A stretch of 64,000 nt of DNA from contig CM063288.1 in NCBI GenBank assembly GCA_032173965.1, positions 16,224,501 through 16,288,500 of the forward strand, written 5' to 3'. The notes beneath the pieces were generated by a model. It searched no databases. It was not told where the DNA came from and was given only the letters and a program-made list of their open reading frames with translations. Of the stretch, positions 25,430 to 39,010 are shown in pieces. Position numbers and translations under genes: made by a program. Origin of the DNA: Sitta carolinensis (lineage: Eukaryota > Chordata > Aves > Passeriformes > Sittidae). Positions within the stretch are counted from its first letter, which is position 1, and every line of letters begins with the position of its first letter.

Positions 25430-26260
25430 CCTCACCACAGGGTAGATTATTAGAAATCAGAAGTTTGTCTTCTCCAAATGCAAAGCCACAGAAAGGATCA
25501 TAAACCAACATGTTAACAGAAAAAACAGTGAAAGAGCAATAAAAAACTGTCAGCAGAAACTCACAGAACAAATCCAGACTAATATTAAATCTTGTCTTAG
25601 GTACATCAGGACCAAGAAGCCCACTGGAGTCTAACAAATCAAAGGACAACTGCAGAGTAAAAAAAGAGGAGAAGCCAAAATGTTTCCAGAGAAGCTAAAT
25701 GATCTGTTTGCATATGTTCTCTGGAAAAAGCCAATGATCCCCACATTTAAACCCTTCTTTTTGAGAGTCAGCAGAGACTCTTCCTGAAAGTGTGCTACCT
25801 GGGAAAGGCTGCAAACCAAACTAGGCAGAGTAACAAATCTGAAGATGTTTGAGTCTTTTAAGGCAGTGTTGAGCAGTGAGAAAGAGTCTACTAATGGACC
25901 TACCTTTCTCTTCACACTTTCTCTGTGCCTGGGGCCTGGAGTGTGGCAATATGACACCAATCTCTAAAAAAGATTCCAGGATTAAATGAGGTGACATGAT
26001 GGAAAATACTAAAGTCTGGCAAGCCTAACATCAGTAGCAGGCAAAGCAGTAGAAACCGCAATACAGGATAGAATTCATGGGCACCTGGATAACCATGATC
26101 TATTTGGGCAGTGCCAATGCATCTTCTCTAAATTTAGTATTTTCCATCTAGGCCTCTAGACAGGTTTTTGATGAGGTCTGCAGGCATCCAGACAAGAGTG
26201 ATCTCATGGATATGGTCCACCGGTTATTTCTTTATCTGCATGAAAGCTCCGGCTGGGTGA
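25430..26260 (+). mobile_element. Degraded LINE reverse-transcriptase fragment (CR1/L2/L3-like)
   Basis: Conceptual plus-strand reading with stops and frame changes gives words in the order expected of a non-LTR retrotransposon ORF2. A KCKATERIIN/IRTKKPTG stretch comes first, then TPISKKDS before the catalytic palm, then SLTSVAGKAVETAIQDRIHG, then VFDEVCRHPDKSDLMDMV. The last two resemble the SLTSV-GK-E-I and FFDEVT-H-DKG-VDVVYLDF regions of CR1/L2/L3-type elements. It is old and non-functional. Family placement is tentative, and the 5' and 3' limits are approximate. Confidence 0.6.
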
Positions 26261-27569
26261 ACAAACCAGCAGGTCCTCCTCCCAAGAACTTGCTTTTTGC
26301 ATTTTTTTATTGATTTAGGGTGCCTGTGTTATAAGGAAATTATTGTACCTTAGTCATTATATCTGTGAGACTGAAATAGCTTTTGTTATCCACAGCTTGC
26401 ATGAAGCTGGGACTTGAACAAGAACTACCTGTCTGTGACTCAACACTCACACAACTTGAGATAAAGTTTGTGGGTGGACAGTGCATATAAATGAGTTTAC
26501 AGGACTTCTATCTGTGCTTGACACCACGGGTGAATCAGGGAGAGACTGCGAGGGTATTGCTATCAGGCTGTCATCACTGCACAAGTACTGCTGCTGAGGT
26601 GGTTTCATGTGCTTGACACAGAATGCGCCAGGGAGAATAAGCAAGATGAAGACAGTACAGAGCAGCCCAGATTCCTTCTGACTCAGATCTTCAGTGCTCT
26701 GCACACACACGAACCAGTTACAAGCATCTAGGCAAAACTCCAGAGTACGTTTTAAGCTATGAAGGTTTCAGGATTTGGTCACTTCTGAGATCACCTCTGT
26801 GTGTGACATATTTCTATTGTAGAGATCATCAGTTGTGTCCAAGCTGAACCTGCTCCTGGCTTTGAAAAAGCAAAGCCCACTCTCTTTCCTTTCCTGTGGT
26901 TGTCAAGGAATAATGCTGCTCTTTATGGTAGCTTCTGGAAAACACAATTTACAATGCTGCATGAGTAACTCTAGTTATATTTTTGAATGCTAAAAAGAGA
27001 AAAATTATAAATACAGTAATTCTGTATATTCAGTAAAATACCTAAACAGTATGATTATCACTGTTTGATTTGTATATGTCTTAATTCTCAATATACCCAA
27101 ATAAAATATACCCAACAAAAAACAAAACCAAAACAACAAAAAAACAAACAAGAGGTTATAGTAACCAAGTGTGTGTAGATTTCTAGTTATTGATCTATTT
27201 AATTGATGCTTACCTAAATAGTCTTGTTACTGTAATGAGTGCTACATTTCCTGCTCTTTTTTTGGAGGCAATAATATGGCCATAGTGCTAAACCATCAAT
27301 TTTTAAATATATCTTCTGCTAAGCAGTGGCACTTCAGTCTATGAAGTCCATAAGTTTCTTAAGGTTTGTATTTCAAACTGAAACAGTTTGGTCATGTAGA
27401 ATAAACTGAGCTGGGTCTATCACAGGTAGTATTTAAATTGCTCAGCAGGATCCTGGTCCACAATTTAAGTCCCATCAGCACACACAGCTTTGGAAGCATC
27501 AAAAATCTCTATAAACAATGAACCTGGAAGAAATACTCAGATGCTGTTGAAATGAATCAAGGTACCTAA
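26261..27569. other. Intergenic spacer between two LINE remnants
   Basis: AT-rich, with an A/C-rich patch at 27116-27150. No gene recognised. It may include the unrecognised 3' part of the preceding LINE. Confidence 0.5.
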
Positions 27570-29280
27570 GTCAAAGAATCACAGGACATGTAGAGATCAT
27601 TTAGTGCACCCTCTTCCTTAGAGCAGAGTCAACTAGAGCAGATTGCCCTGGGTTGGTTCCACTTGCATTTTGAATATCTCCAAGGATGAAGACTCCACAA
27701 CATCTCTGGACATCTCTCTGATGGCCACAATAGTAAAAAAAACCCACATTTTTTCTTTTGTTTAAAAAAATATCCTATGGATCACTTTGTGCCTATTGCC
27801 TCTTGTTCCTTCACTGAATGTGATTGAGAAGTCTCACTTTACCTGCTTTACTCTCTCTAACTAGATATTTAGATACATTGATAAGATCTTCCTGAGGCTT
27901 CTCTCCTCCAGCTCTCAGCCACTCCTCATAAGACAAACACTCCGGTCCCATAATTGTCTTTGTGGCTCTTTACTGGATTCAATCCAGTGAAACCATATTT
28001 TTTCTACATTGGGAACTCCAGAACTAGATCTAGCACTCCAGATATGTTTTAATGCCAAGTAGGGGGAAATAATCCCCTGCCTCAACCTACAGGCAATGCT
28101 CCTAATGCAGCCCAGGATACTGTTGGCCAGCTGTGCCACAAGACAGCACATTGCTGACACATGTTGAAGCTGGTGTTCAGCAGGGCTCCCAGATACTTTC
28201 CTGTAAAGCTACTTCCCAGCTAGTTGGTTCTCAGCCCCTAGTAATGTATGTGGGGACATTACTTAGCAGGTGCAGGATTTGGCATTTCCCTTCGTTAAAG
28301 TCCATGAGATTCCTCTCAACTGATCCATCCAGCTTGCCAAGATCCCTCTGAATAGCAGCATAACCATCTGGTGTATCAGCCACTCCTGCGTCTTCGAGTG
28401 TCTGCAAACTCGCTGAGGGTGCGCTTGGTCTATCATGCAGGATCATTAATGAGGGTGTTCAACAGTATTGGCCCCAGTATTGACCTCAAGTGTACACCAC
28501 CGGGGACTGGCCTCTTGCTGCATTTTGCACCACTGATTATAATCTCTCGAGCCTGGCATTTCAGCCTGTTTTCAATCTACTTCACTATCTACTTATCTAG
28601 TCGGCAGTGTGTTAATGAGGATACAGCCAATGATGAAAGCCTTTCTGAAGTTAAGACAATTAACATCCTCTGCTCTCTCCTTGTCCACCAAGCTAGTCAT
28701 TTAATCACAGAAGGCTATCAGGTTGATCAGGCATAATTTTCCCCTTCATATATCCACACTGATGATTCCCAGTCATCTCCATGTCCTTAATATATTTCGA
28801 AATAGTTTCCAGAATTATTTGCTCCAACACCTCTCTGGGTATTGAGACAAAGCTGACTGACCTGTAGTTCACCACATCCTCCCTCTTCTCCTTGAAGCAA
28901 GATGTGGCATCTGCATTGAATTTCTCGTCCTCCTCTGATCACTGTGACCTTTCAAAGATACGTGAGATTGGCCTTGCACTGACATCTGCCAGTTCCACTG
29001 GGTCCCATGGACTTGTGTTGAAAATGTTTAAATGTTTTGATCTACTCTATTGAGGGTAAACCTGCACTGCTCCAGATGCTCACACTGTTCTCAGGGGCCT
29101 GGGATTTTTGAAAACAAATCCTGCTAATATAGACAGGTGAAGAAGGCATTGAATATCTCTGACTTGTCTGTGTCCAGTGTTACCACTACCCCATTCGGCA
29201 GCAGGCTCACATTTTCTCTAGTCTCCCTTTTCCTGCTAATACACTTGCAGAAATCTGGACAGTGCAGAGCTATTCAGCTC
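27570..29280 (-). mobile_element. CR1 LINE, 3' part of ORF2 plus 3' end, degraded
   Basis: The minus strand reads as chicken-type CR1 ORF2 from the reverse-transcriptase domain to the 3' end. Recognisable words are RSILGPILLNTLINDP (28450-28500 region), GVADTPDGYAAIQRDLGKLD and NLMDFNEGKCQILHL (28231-28446), ANSILGCIRSIACRLRQGII (28060-28130), RATKTIMGPECLSYEEWLR and EDLINVSKYL. Stops and frameshifts interrupt every segment. The 3' end near 27580 finishes in a GTGATTCT word like the CR1 terminus. This is an old insertion in the same orientation as the flanking genes. CR1 is the dominant LINE of birds and other reptiles. Confidence 0.9.
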
Positions 29281-32200
29281 CTCACTGTTCTCTAAACTGT
29301 CAGTGAACTGGTGCCCTAGGAAAGTTCCCAGACAGTGAAAAAGAAAATGCTGTTGTCCCCTTTTTAAAACATACACAACAGTTCATATTTGCTTAAAAAC
29401 TCAAATGTAATCCCATTTTCTGAATCTGAATCCACATTGATCCAGATTAATTCATAACTACCAAGCTAAAATAAGTGCTCAGTGTTTCCTTTTAGAGCTA
29501 ATGTGCTTCATTCAAAGCACTGAAATATTTACTAGAGTACAAAGTGAAATTTATGTATCCCTATTCTGTTTCCCCATAAAAAAGTACTGCTACTAGTGGA
29601 GCACAGTCTCACTCATGTTCTTATTGTGAACTGTTGAATATTTACTTATTGGTATAAAGTCCAGTGGCTAGACTATGTTCCTTTTACAAACTTAGCCCTT
29701 GAGCTGACAACCTGAAGTCTTCAGAGAGATAGAGTGCTAAAAGTATATTGATTTTAACTTTAACTCAGGCACATATATGGAATGCAATTGAGACCCTATC
29801 TTAAAAATAGGATGAACTAAACACTAACTTCAGAAGTGAATCCTTATGGCAAGAATAATGATATTTGTTAAACCTAGTATTTATCTTTAACCTTTACTCC
29901 TACACATTTTTATAACCACAAGCCCTGCCAGAGAGGACGTGACCAAATGGCAAATTAGGAACGAGTGAAAGGGAAGCCAAGAGTCTTGACTTTAAAAGCA
30001 AAGGTTAGTGGAGATTCCAAGTCAGAGTTTATTTTATTATTCTAACAAAATAAGTTTAAATACAAGCATTGGACATGAAAACCAAGTATGAACAAACACA
30101 AATAGTGCTAGAGATCACTTTGCCTTCAATTAGTTTATTTTTATAAACAATACCATGGATTTTGAAAGATTGGTAATGCTGTAATATAACACCATAGGAA
30201 CACTAATAAAAAAGTATGGGATGATAGTCTCAAATTTTTAACCCAACACATAACTGAAAATAGACTTAATTTATCCATTTCTGTACACTGCCATTTTAGC
30301 CCCTTCCTGGTACTGCTATTAGCCTGAATTTAGAACAAAAGTTACTTCAAGTTTAGTTGGGAAAAAATCCTTTGAAAATTAAATTTTACCAACAACTTTC
30401 TGACAAGATATGTATCAGTCTGGCCTTGGAAGCAGCCTGGAAGCAGTGATGGAATGAGGTACTTCACACTGTTCCTGCAAGGGGCTTCCCCTTAGTAACA
30501 AGGTGTTGATTTTGCAGCTTGTGTGGTGCAATCTTTCTCAAAAGACCATTGCCAAAAATAAGACTTTTTCTCCGTTTCATACGTGGAAAACTCAAAGCAA
30601 AGAACCAGGTGAGTTGGCCAAGATGATACAGTGATAGTGAAGCCAGGAAACAAAGCCTGGACCTGCTCCCCAACTCCCTGCACTGGGCAAGTTCTTTTGC
30701 CTGTACCTGCCACCAAACAGCACAACAGTAAAAGGCAGAGATTTCCTTTCGCTTAGCCCAGTTTTTCTATGAAACAGAGAAATAAAATCTGGTTTATTCA
30801 TGGGTTCAATGACTAACTTGTCATGTAATTTGATTACTTACTTTCTTGTACCTACCCAAGCAAAAAACTGCAAAGAATGCCCAAACATCCTGAATATTCC
30901 ACCTGTTGGGTTTGTTCGCTTGGCTGGAGGCTTGTTCTTACTTTCACACAGGCAGGATGAAAGCAGCAGGACCCACAACTGAAGGCATCTCATACAGCTG
31001 ACACTCAGTCAGGGTTGGGTCCCTTTTGCATTAATTCTTGTGCAAATGTGTGGATTTTCCCTCTAATCTTGAAGTGTGTGGTAATGAACTAGGACTCTCA
31101 TTTGTGGTCACTCTGGGATACGTGAATTTAATTAGCTTTCTATCAAAAGTACTCTAAGTGTTTACTTTATATAACCAGTTGCAATTTTAAATCAGTCCTT
31201 CCTTTGGGGGACAGTGGGCTGTTGAGCACTCTCCATAAATATTCCAGTTCATCATTTGCAACAGCTGTCAGTACACACATACACCCACGAGTGATACCAA
31301 AGCAACTGAAGAGAGTTGCAAATAGTAAAAGAATGAATAGGTTTAGAAGGTACTTTGCTATCAACCACATTCTCTACTGGGTTGCACTTTACCTAGGCAT
31401 GTAATCACCTACAATATTAAAAAGGCAAAAATATGCATAGTTGTGATGTCAAACTAATTGTCAAGCAGTTTAACTTTAAAGAGCTTGTCTAACACCAAGG
31501 TATTTCGTTAACAATCTGACACCTAATGGCATCACACTGAACTATGGGGAAGAAAACAAAAATCAATTCAACATCCCATTTGTTTTAAACAATAATGCAT
31601 TCTACTACATCTATTTTGGCACTTACTTGTAACAGCTGATGTCTGTGCTGCAACCAAGTCAAGAAGGAAAACAGCTCCAATGTTAAGCAAATTGTGAAAA
31701 TTGTTCCTAAATTTCTTTTCATTTTTGATCTTTGTTTGTTTTGGTTTTTTCTACCAGGATTCCACCCCCCACCACCCTTATTCTTTTTTTTTCTGTTTCC
31801 ATTTTATACTATAATTTTAGCTAAGACTGACACTAGTTAAACACTGAACTGCACTGAATTTTGTTGTAGTGTTCATATCTAACTCTTCTTTTGCTCCTAA
31901 AACTTCTGAAATGGAGAAAAAAACCCCTGTACTTTCTATACAGCCGTCTCTCTGGCCAGGTTAGAGAGGAAGGATTAGAGCATCTGGGTAGAATGAGATG
32001 AAAATGTCACAACAGAGCCTACTGTTTAAGACTATTATACTTTTTTCCTTTTTGGTATTTATATTCTATCACAATAGATGTACAACCTCTCCTCTTTCCC
32101 TATAGTCATTCCTTAATGTTTGATTTACTTCAGTCTCAGGACTGTTGAATCCTAGTGGAGGGAGGAAAGAAGTCTAAGACTGAATTATTACCCATCTTGA

Positions 32201-33389
32201 GAAATTCAGTCATATATCACAAGATGTCTCCTCCCTTCCTCCTAAAACTACAAACCACAGTGTAAAGTACTTATTTTCCAAAGAGATCTACATTAGGTTT
32301 TATATATTTTCCCAGAATGTTTGGAATGCACATTTCCAACCCAGTCTCTTCCCTAGAGGGTTAATAATTAGCAAACTGACTTCCCCAGCTGGTTTTGTTC
32401 AAAGTGCCGTCATCCTCCTGAATTCAGTCAACATCTCTCAGAACAAAGACATCAAACAAAACATATTAGGCTTCAGTATTCTCTTGTGAAGTTTTGGCCT
32501 CCAGCCAGAAAATTTTGTTATTTTCTGTGTAAGCTTTATTTTTCTTTCCCTGACCAGCAGTTAGTATGGATCAAAGGAATGACTGCTTAAAAATGCAGTC
32601 ACAAAAACAATAAACACTGGCTCTGACATAGCACTGTGCACCTTTGGTTAAGTTTTGCATCTGTACTGGGTGTCCTTATATTTGGGAACATGTTCCAGTG
32701 TGAGATTTCTAGCTTTTTTCAGCATCCCATGAATGTTCTTCTGTCCCCAGAGGGAGACAGAAAACCTCCAAGCTGTGTTAGGGCTCTGTTTAAATATCTT
32801 TTCCAGAAAGACTTAAGAATGTCCACATGAGGAATAATTTTCTTCATTTTGCTGTTGTTATCTGAATGGATTAAATATATCAAATTTTATAAAGGAAATT
32901 TTTTATGATTTTATGATCTGAATAGAACTGGGGTCAACTGTTCCTGCCCTTTCTCATAACTTATGGCTTTGCTTTAAGTGTCATGGGCTTTGCAGTCTAT
33001 CCCACAGCTCTTGAACCAGAGTTGGACACAGATCTACTTCAGCAGATCCACATGGAGCTAGGAACAGATATTTGTAAGCCTGCCAAAAGCTGTCCTGTCA
33101 GTCAGTCAGATTTCAGTGCTTTGAACCAGGCAGTTGTGCAGGAAGTTGATGTTTCCACTGCCATGTTACACAAGAGGAAGAAAGGGGAGTTTGCGACATT
33201 GCTGCCTCCTGCATAGCAGGGAGGACTGCTGCTTCTCCCCACAGGCTGTCCCCACCTGGGGTCCAGCTCCAGACCCACTGAGACAACAGGACCACTCAAA
33301 GGTACATCACAGAAACAACCTCAAAGTACAGCCTGAGTAAAGAGATCATCAGGCATCCCATCACTTGGGTCTGTGACTTCAAGGGCTGA

Positions 33390-33430
33390 AAACAAAAAAA
33401 AACCAAAAAACAAACAAACAAACAAACAAA
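33390..33430. repeat. (CAAA)n simple repeat
   Basis: A-rich stretch ending in about five CAAA units. Confidence 0.9.
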
Positions 33431-35397
33431 TGGAATGTCAAAGAAATAAAATTTTAAAAATTTGTATATATTCTTCTATTTTTATGCTCTTTATGTAATC
33501 ATGCTGGACCTTCACATCCTTTACCCTGGATTTGTATTTTAGGTACCCAGGGCAAGTCAGGTGCCTGGATCCCACTGGCTGCTGTAGTAGATGAATTGGA
33601 TGATTCAGCTTCACTAATTTTGAAACAGCTTCTTTCTATCCAGAGGGAAAAACACAAATTTAAGTGGAGGTATTTCTCATGTCCCAGTTACATGGCATTT
33701 GTGCCCAGAGATCCTGAATTCTGGCTGCTGAATACTTGTGTGGGTCAGAAAGCTGGAATGTGGGTTTGGGCTAGAAGGCAGTTGGATGATGCATTAATAA
33801 TCCCAAAAACATATACACACCAATATTTTCAGGTCAGGCTTACTAATCTTTACCCAGAGTGACCTGAAAGGGCCATCCAGTAGTGCTGTGAATCAAATCC
33901 CTAGCAGCTGTGGTGGATTGATTTGTTTATTTCTAAATCACAGTTATTGAATATAACAGTGCACACTGACCCTACCACTCGCATTGGATGCTTATTGCCA
34001 GCCCAGCTATCCCCACAGTTACCTATCAAGTATTTCCTGCTGCAGTTCAGTCACTTAATTCTCCTTCTAGTCTTCCCAAACAGCAGGAGTAACTATTCCC
34101 TGTTCTCTTTATACTTTTGCTTTCACCAGTGAGCAGCTCTTCCCTTCCATCTTTCCTTCCATGAGGGTTTGCTTTGTGCTACATCAGAGCAAGTGGTTGA
34201 ACAACCTGTAAGAGCAGCTGAGACTCACCCAACTTCAACTTTACATTCTTTCAATCAGACAAGAATTAAGCAGATTTACGTATAAATAGCAATAATGAAA
34301 AACCATATCCTCAACCCAGACTAGATTCTGGAAGGTTAGGGGTGGGTGGATTGTCAAGATGAAGGAAAGAGCCCACACTGGCTTCCTTCCTTCTTCCATA
34401 ACTTAACTTCACACAGGTACCCTGACACATGGTGTGTGTGTTCCAGAGGTGCTATGTCAGTGGGACAGGCACTCCAGGAGCCTGAAGGGATAAAGGTTAC
34501 ATCAGCTCTGTTCCTGGATGTGGTGAGTGGGGAACAGCACTCTGTTATTTTTACTACAAGTATTTTAAAGGTAAAGTAGCCACAGTTTCTGTAGGTACCC
34601 TAAATATCTGTTCTTTCTAGATGGAAAGCCTCACAGAGTTGTTCTGATACATTTCCACATTTAACTGAATGGTAGCTCATGTCTCTTATAGCCATGATAT
34701 ATCCCAAATGTATAACACCATCTTTAAGATCTGCTTTTGAAACAATAATTAAAGTAACTCAATTTGCCCTTCAACATAATTTTCATCCCACAAGACTAAC
34801 AGGGCATGATATGCAGCAGCACATACCTTTTCAGAAAGAATCATTCTGGTATTCTTAAAAATTAAATACCAGAAATATCATGGTAGATCATGTAAGCCTT
34901 TTGATAGTTGTCAGATTTCAGGTACATAACAGGTAAGCCTGGGAGCGTAAAGAGTAACTTACCAAAAGAAACTAATACAGACGAAGCAGATTTGGATTAG
35001 GCCCATAACAAATGAAGCCTTACATGACCTAGAATATTCTTTTATTTTATATTAGAAGTCTGTGTACTCCAGTTCATTGGCAATGTCCAATGTTAGGGAT
35101 TCTGCTTGCATACCTCAATGAACCTGGAAGCATCAAGCTCTGAGGTGGTATCCCAAATCCAGCGTCTGAAGCAACACAGCCCAAAGATGCTGATGAGGTA
35201 GAGTCAGTCTGTTCTCAGCTCTGTGGGGACTTTCCAAGGGCTACTCTTCTACAGTACACACGAGGTTTATGGCAGAAATAAATGGCAAAGCAGATTTAAT
35301 CAGGTTGTGGCTGGGATCAAAGACCTGAGAACATGCTTTAGAGAAAATGACCTGAATAAATAGCTACAGAAAAGTATTTGATGGCATAGATTGTTCA

Positions 35398-35400
<3 letters not shown>

Positions 35401-35435
<35 letters not shown>
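35401..35435 (+). repeat. A35 homopolymer
   Basis: Thirty-five uninterrupted A, the longest homopolymer in the window. An AATAAA lies 41 bases upstream (35355-35360). It may be the tail of a retroposed transcript or a plain slippage product. Confidence 0.95.
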
Positions 35436-35437
<2 letters not shown>

Positions 35438-37078
35438 TTTTTCTGTACAAAATAAATGGAAACTTATTTTCTAAAGATGAGCATCCAACTATAAAAATCT
35501 GAAAAGATACAGGAATGCTATTGTTCTCCCATGTTTTCTGAGACACTGACCCAGCTATTGCATTCTCCTAGTCCACACAGTGGTGTAGGATGGCCTTCAT
35601 GCACCCAGAGACAACCACCGCTGCTGCTGGCCATCCACCTCTGGATGTAGCAGGCTGTTAGTTTTGTGCCTTCCTGTGCACAGTTCACAAAGACAGGCTT
35701 TCCTATTTTCCTTTGCTAGCATACAGAGGAAAGGAACTTTTGGCCCACTCTGCATTTAAAGATTTATTTAGTATCTACAAGTTTAGCTGCTGTGCTTGCT
35801 GAAAGAAAATATTTTCAAGCATTTTTTTCTGACAACTGCAGTAGAAATTTTGTCTTTAGGCTGAGGTTAAAAAAAAGTAGGATAAGGCAGGAGAAGCATT
35901 TTTGCTGTTTCCTAGCTGTGCAGTTTTGGGAACAACTGCAGTTGAGAATCACTTCCATGGTTATAAATTACCATGGTGTTACTCATAAATACTGGTGGCT
36001 GGGTCTAGTATACTCAGACAAATGTAGTTGCTTCATTATAGAAGGACTGGGAAAGTCTTGGAAAAGCTGCAGTGTAAGGAAATAAGATTATCAGAATTAA
36101 GGCTTTGAAGTGAGGCTTTATTACAAAATTATCCTCAGTGCCCTATTTTTATGATTAAGTTTCTAAGATCTAAATGCAAATCATAGTCATCCTGCATAAA
36201 GGTAATGGATATAGAAATATGCTTATGCTTTGTGAAAATTAAAGAATAAATTGGGAGAAGGAGAGAATATATCTACTTATAACAGTGCAGAGGAATGATT
36301 ACTTAGGCAGTCATTTCTATGCCTTAATTTTTCATTTCCCCTAGAAAGTAGTCATTGAATACTTGTACTGGTACCATCGAGAATTAAAATATTAAAATAA
36401 ATCCAAAGAGATACATGGCTGAAGCATTTTCAGTGAGTTGCCTTTCCATGAAAGGCACCAGAATCAAAATATACCACAAAGGTATGCTTATTTATTACTT
36501 AGGAGCGGATTTTCATATTTCACCAAAGAAATTAAAAGTCCACACACCAATGTAAGGACTTGCATTATCCCTTTTTGAGCACTTCAATGCATCCCATTAA
36601 AGCAGTTGAGAAGGAACACTGAGACTTGGGAAGCTGTCCAAACACAGTTTTGTAACACTGTGTTCAGGGCTCAGAACCCACGCTGTTATTTGCTGCCCTG
36701 TGACTTAGGAGTTTTGCTGTTTGTTTAGCCAAACTTCTAAAGGATGCCGAGCAGATCCCTGTGGTATTTTCTGTTGCACAGCACATTTTGTCAGCTCTGA
36801 GTGTACCACTACCATCTACTGGCCAAGCTGAGACTGACTGTGGCTCCAAGCGCCGCGATCCACCTTAATTCATTCCATTTCCCAGAGAAGCAAAGACGCC
36901 TTTGGGCTTGCTCCTGATGGTTACTCACACATTTGCATCGGGACTGCACTACTTTGTAAGATATCACTGCTGGCCTGCAGGGGTTTAAAACCAGCATTCC
37001 ACCAATTGCCAAAGGATATATTATAGCTATTATACATATTATATTGAGCTATTATAGCTCAAGCAGAGGCCTCTGGGG

Positions 37079-37220
37079 TTTTTTTATGGATTTGTTTTTT
37101 GGTGGGTTTTTTTTGGTGCAGGGTTTTGTTGGGGTTTTTTTGTTTTGTTTTTGGTTTTTTGTTTGGTTGGTTTTTGTTTTTTTTTTTTTGTTTGTTTGTT
37201 TGTTTGTTTGTTTTGTTATT
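37079..37220. repeat. T/G-rich (TTTG)n microsatellite region
   Basis: Plus strand made almost only of T and G, ending in about six GTTT units (37190-37215). A short perfect inverted repeat GAGCTA-TTA-TAGCTC lies just upstream at 37046-37060. Open frames across it are composition artefacts. Confidence 0.9.
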
Positions 37221-39010
37221 TTTGAGCTGGGGACTTAAAGCCCAGTTGGTGAATGTGGGCAATTTAGCTATTAACCAAATAAATGCCCTGGAGGAAGTGT
37301 ATGCCATGGTTTTCATTACAGTGGGTTTACTCTTACAAGAGACTGAGGATGCCTGTTACCATTCTGAGGAAGGGGTAACATGACAAAAGAAAAAGGCAGG
37401 GGGTTAAATTAAATGGGAATTTGTGCAATGGTGCCGTAGGAACCAGAGTTGCTAAAGTGTCACAGAGCATGCAAACCCCTATTTTTTCCCTACAGTCCCT
37501 CTGGACTGTACAACAGAGATTTCATCCCATGGCTCCTTTGTCATGCTCCGGCTGCAAAAATGTGTGCGCAAAGGTAGCAGAGGTAGGAGAGCAGAAGGGA
37601 GGAGGATCCCTGCACAAGGAAGGGCAGTGCTCAGGACAGGCACAGGCAGAAAAGGCTTTGCTGAGGAGTCAGGCTACCCACTTAAAACCTTCTCCCACCA
37701 CAACCCTTTGCTTTGTCCAGTCAATGCTGGGCATCTCCAGCACACAAATGTTTCCATCACAGACTTGTGTCCACCTGGAATGTGGCAACTGCATTGAACA
37801 TCTGTTTTCCTCAGAGACATGCTTCAAGGATTGCTAAAGGCACTAGGAGGTATATTTCCTTCCAGGATGGCATCTGCAAAGACAAGCAGATGGAGTTTTG
37901 CAAACCCCAGTATCTGGCAGACAAAGTTTTTCATGTTGACCTGAATGTACCTGTCTCTGGTGAGGATACCCTTCCATTGCCCAAGAAAGATGTGGTATGA
38001 AAAGGTTTAACACTTCTCTTTGGGTAAGACCATTGAAAGAAGCTAATATGGCAAAACCCCCGTAACACTCACTTGCCTATTCAGGCCCTGTTGAACCCAG
38101 GTTTTGAACACACAAAGCATGTTGGTGCTATCCATGGGAGCTTCTGTGGGAGCTTCTGTGCTGCAGTCCATATATCTCTACCTCATTTGTAGCAGATACA
38201 AATATGCTCCCATACAACACACCCTCTATAATTCAGCAGGAAAATTCCTCCAGCCCATCATCACTCATCACTGGTGGCCTCAGCTCACTATTGCAGGGAA
38301 TAGGAAGGAGGCTGGGAGAATATCTGTAAATTAATGCCATGATTACATCTACCATCCTTACTGTTGGTGCTCTGGCTCCCACCTCCTTCCAGCACCTCAT
38401 GCACACATCCTCACCCATGTCCTGGGAAATACTCAGACCCCCCTGTGTGTGGAGAACATGTGCAGTGCCCAGGTCTAGTCCAGCCACACAGCCTGAAAGG
38501 AGGCTGGAGCCAGCTGTCCTCACACAGGATGAGCCAGTGCCAAGCCTAGACACTGCTCTTATGAGACACTAAAACCTCTCCTCTTAGTAATGCTGGGGAA
38601 AGATTCAAGAAAAATTACAGCATGGACAACTATTAGTCACACTTTAATTTTCCAGTTGAAACAATACAGTGAATCTCAATACCAATGTCATCAAGGTCAA
38701 CAATAAAAACGGTCACCACATATTCTGATCAGGGACAGTATAGGAGACCTCTGATTAAGGGAAAACAATTGAAAGCCATTAATAACAAAATCCAGAAGAG
38801 AGACTAGAAAGCAATTGTTGATTACATTCTTGAGTGAATAATATCTGCAGTTATAAAAATTTAAATGAAGAAAAAATTAAAAATAAATATCTAAAGGTCT
38901 GTTCCTTCAAAAACATTTCAAAGCAGGAAGAAAACACTGCTTGAACTTTTTTCTTTAATACAAGCTCATCTACATCAATGTTAATTAACAATCACTATTT
39001 TGAGGTTAGG

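Larger units (their letters stand above)
29281..39000. other. Intergenic region between CR1 and the PLA2R1 3' end
   Basis: About 9.7 kb without a gene I can support. It contains simple repeats at 33390-33430, 35401-35435 and 37079-37220. The open frame at 37421-37837 (138 codons, plus strand) is the longest here but resembles no family I know. Those at 32983-33216 and 33596-33862 are shorter and equally anonymous. Confidence 0.55.

Noticed and set aside
37044..37383. Phe/Leu/Val-rich and Lys/Asn-rich open frames
   Set aside because: They are translations of the T/G simple repeat and its complement.
38136..38160. Two copies of TGGGAGCTTCTG in tandem
   Set aside because: Too short to infer anything beyond slippage.
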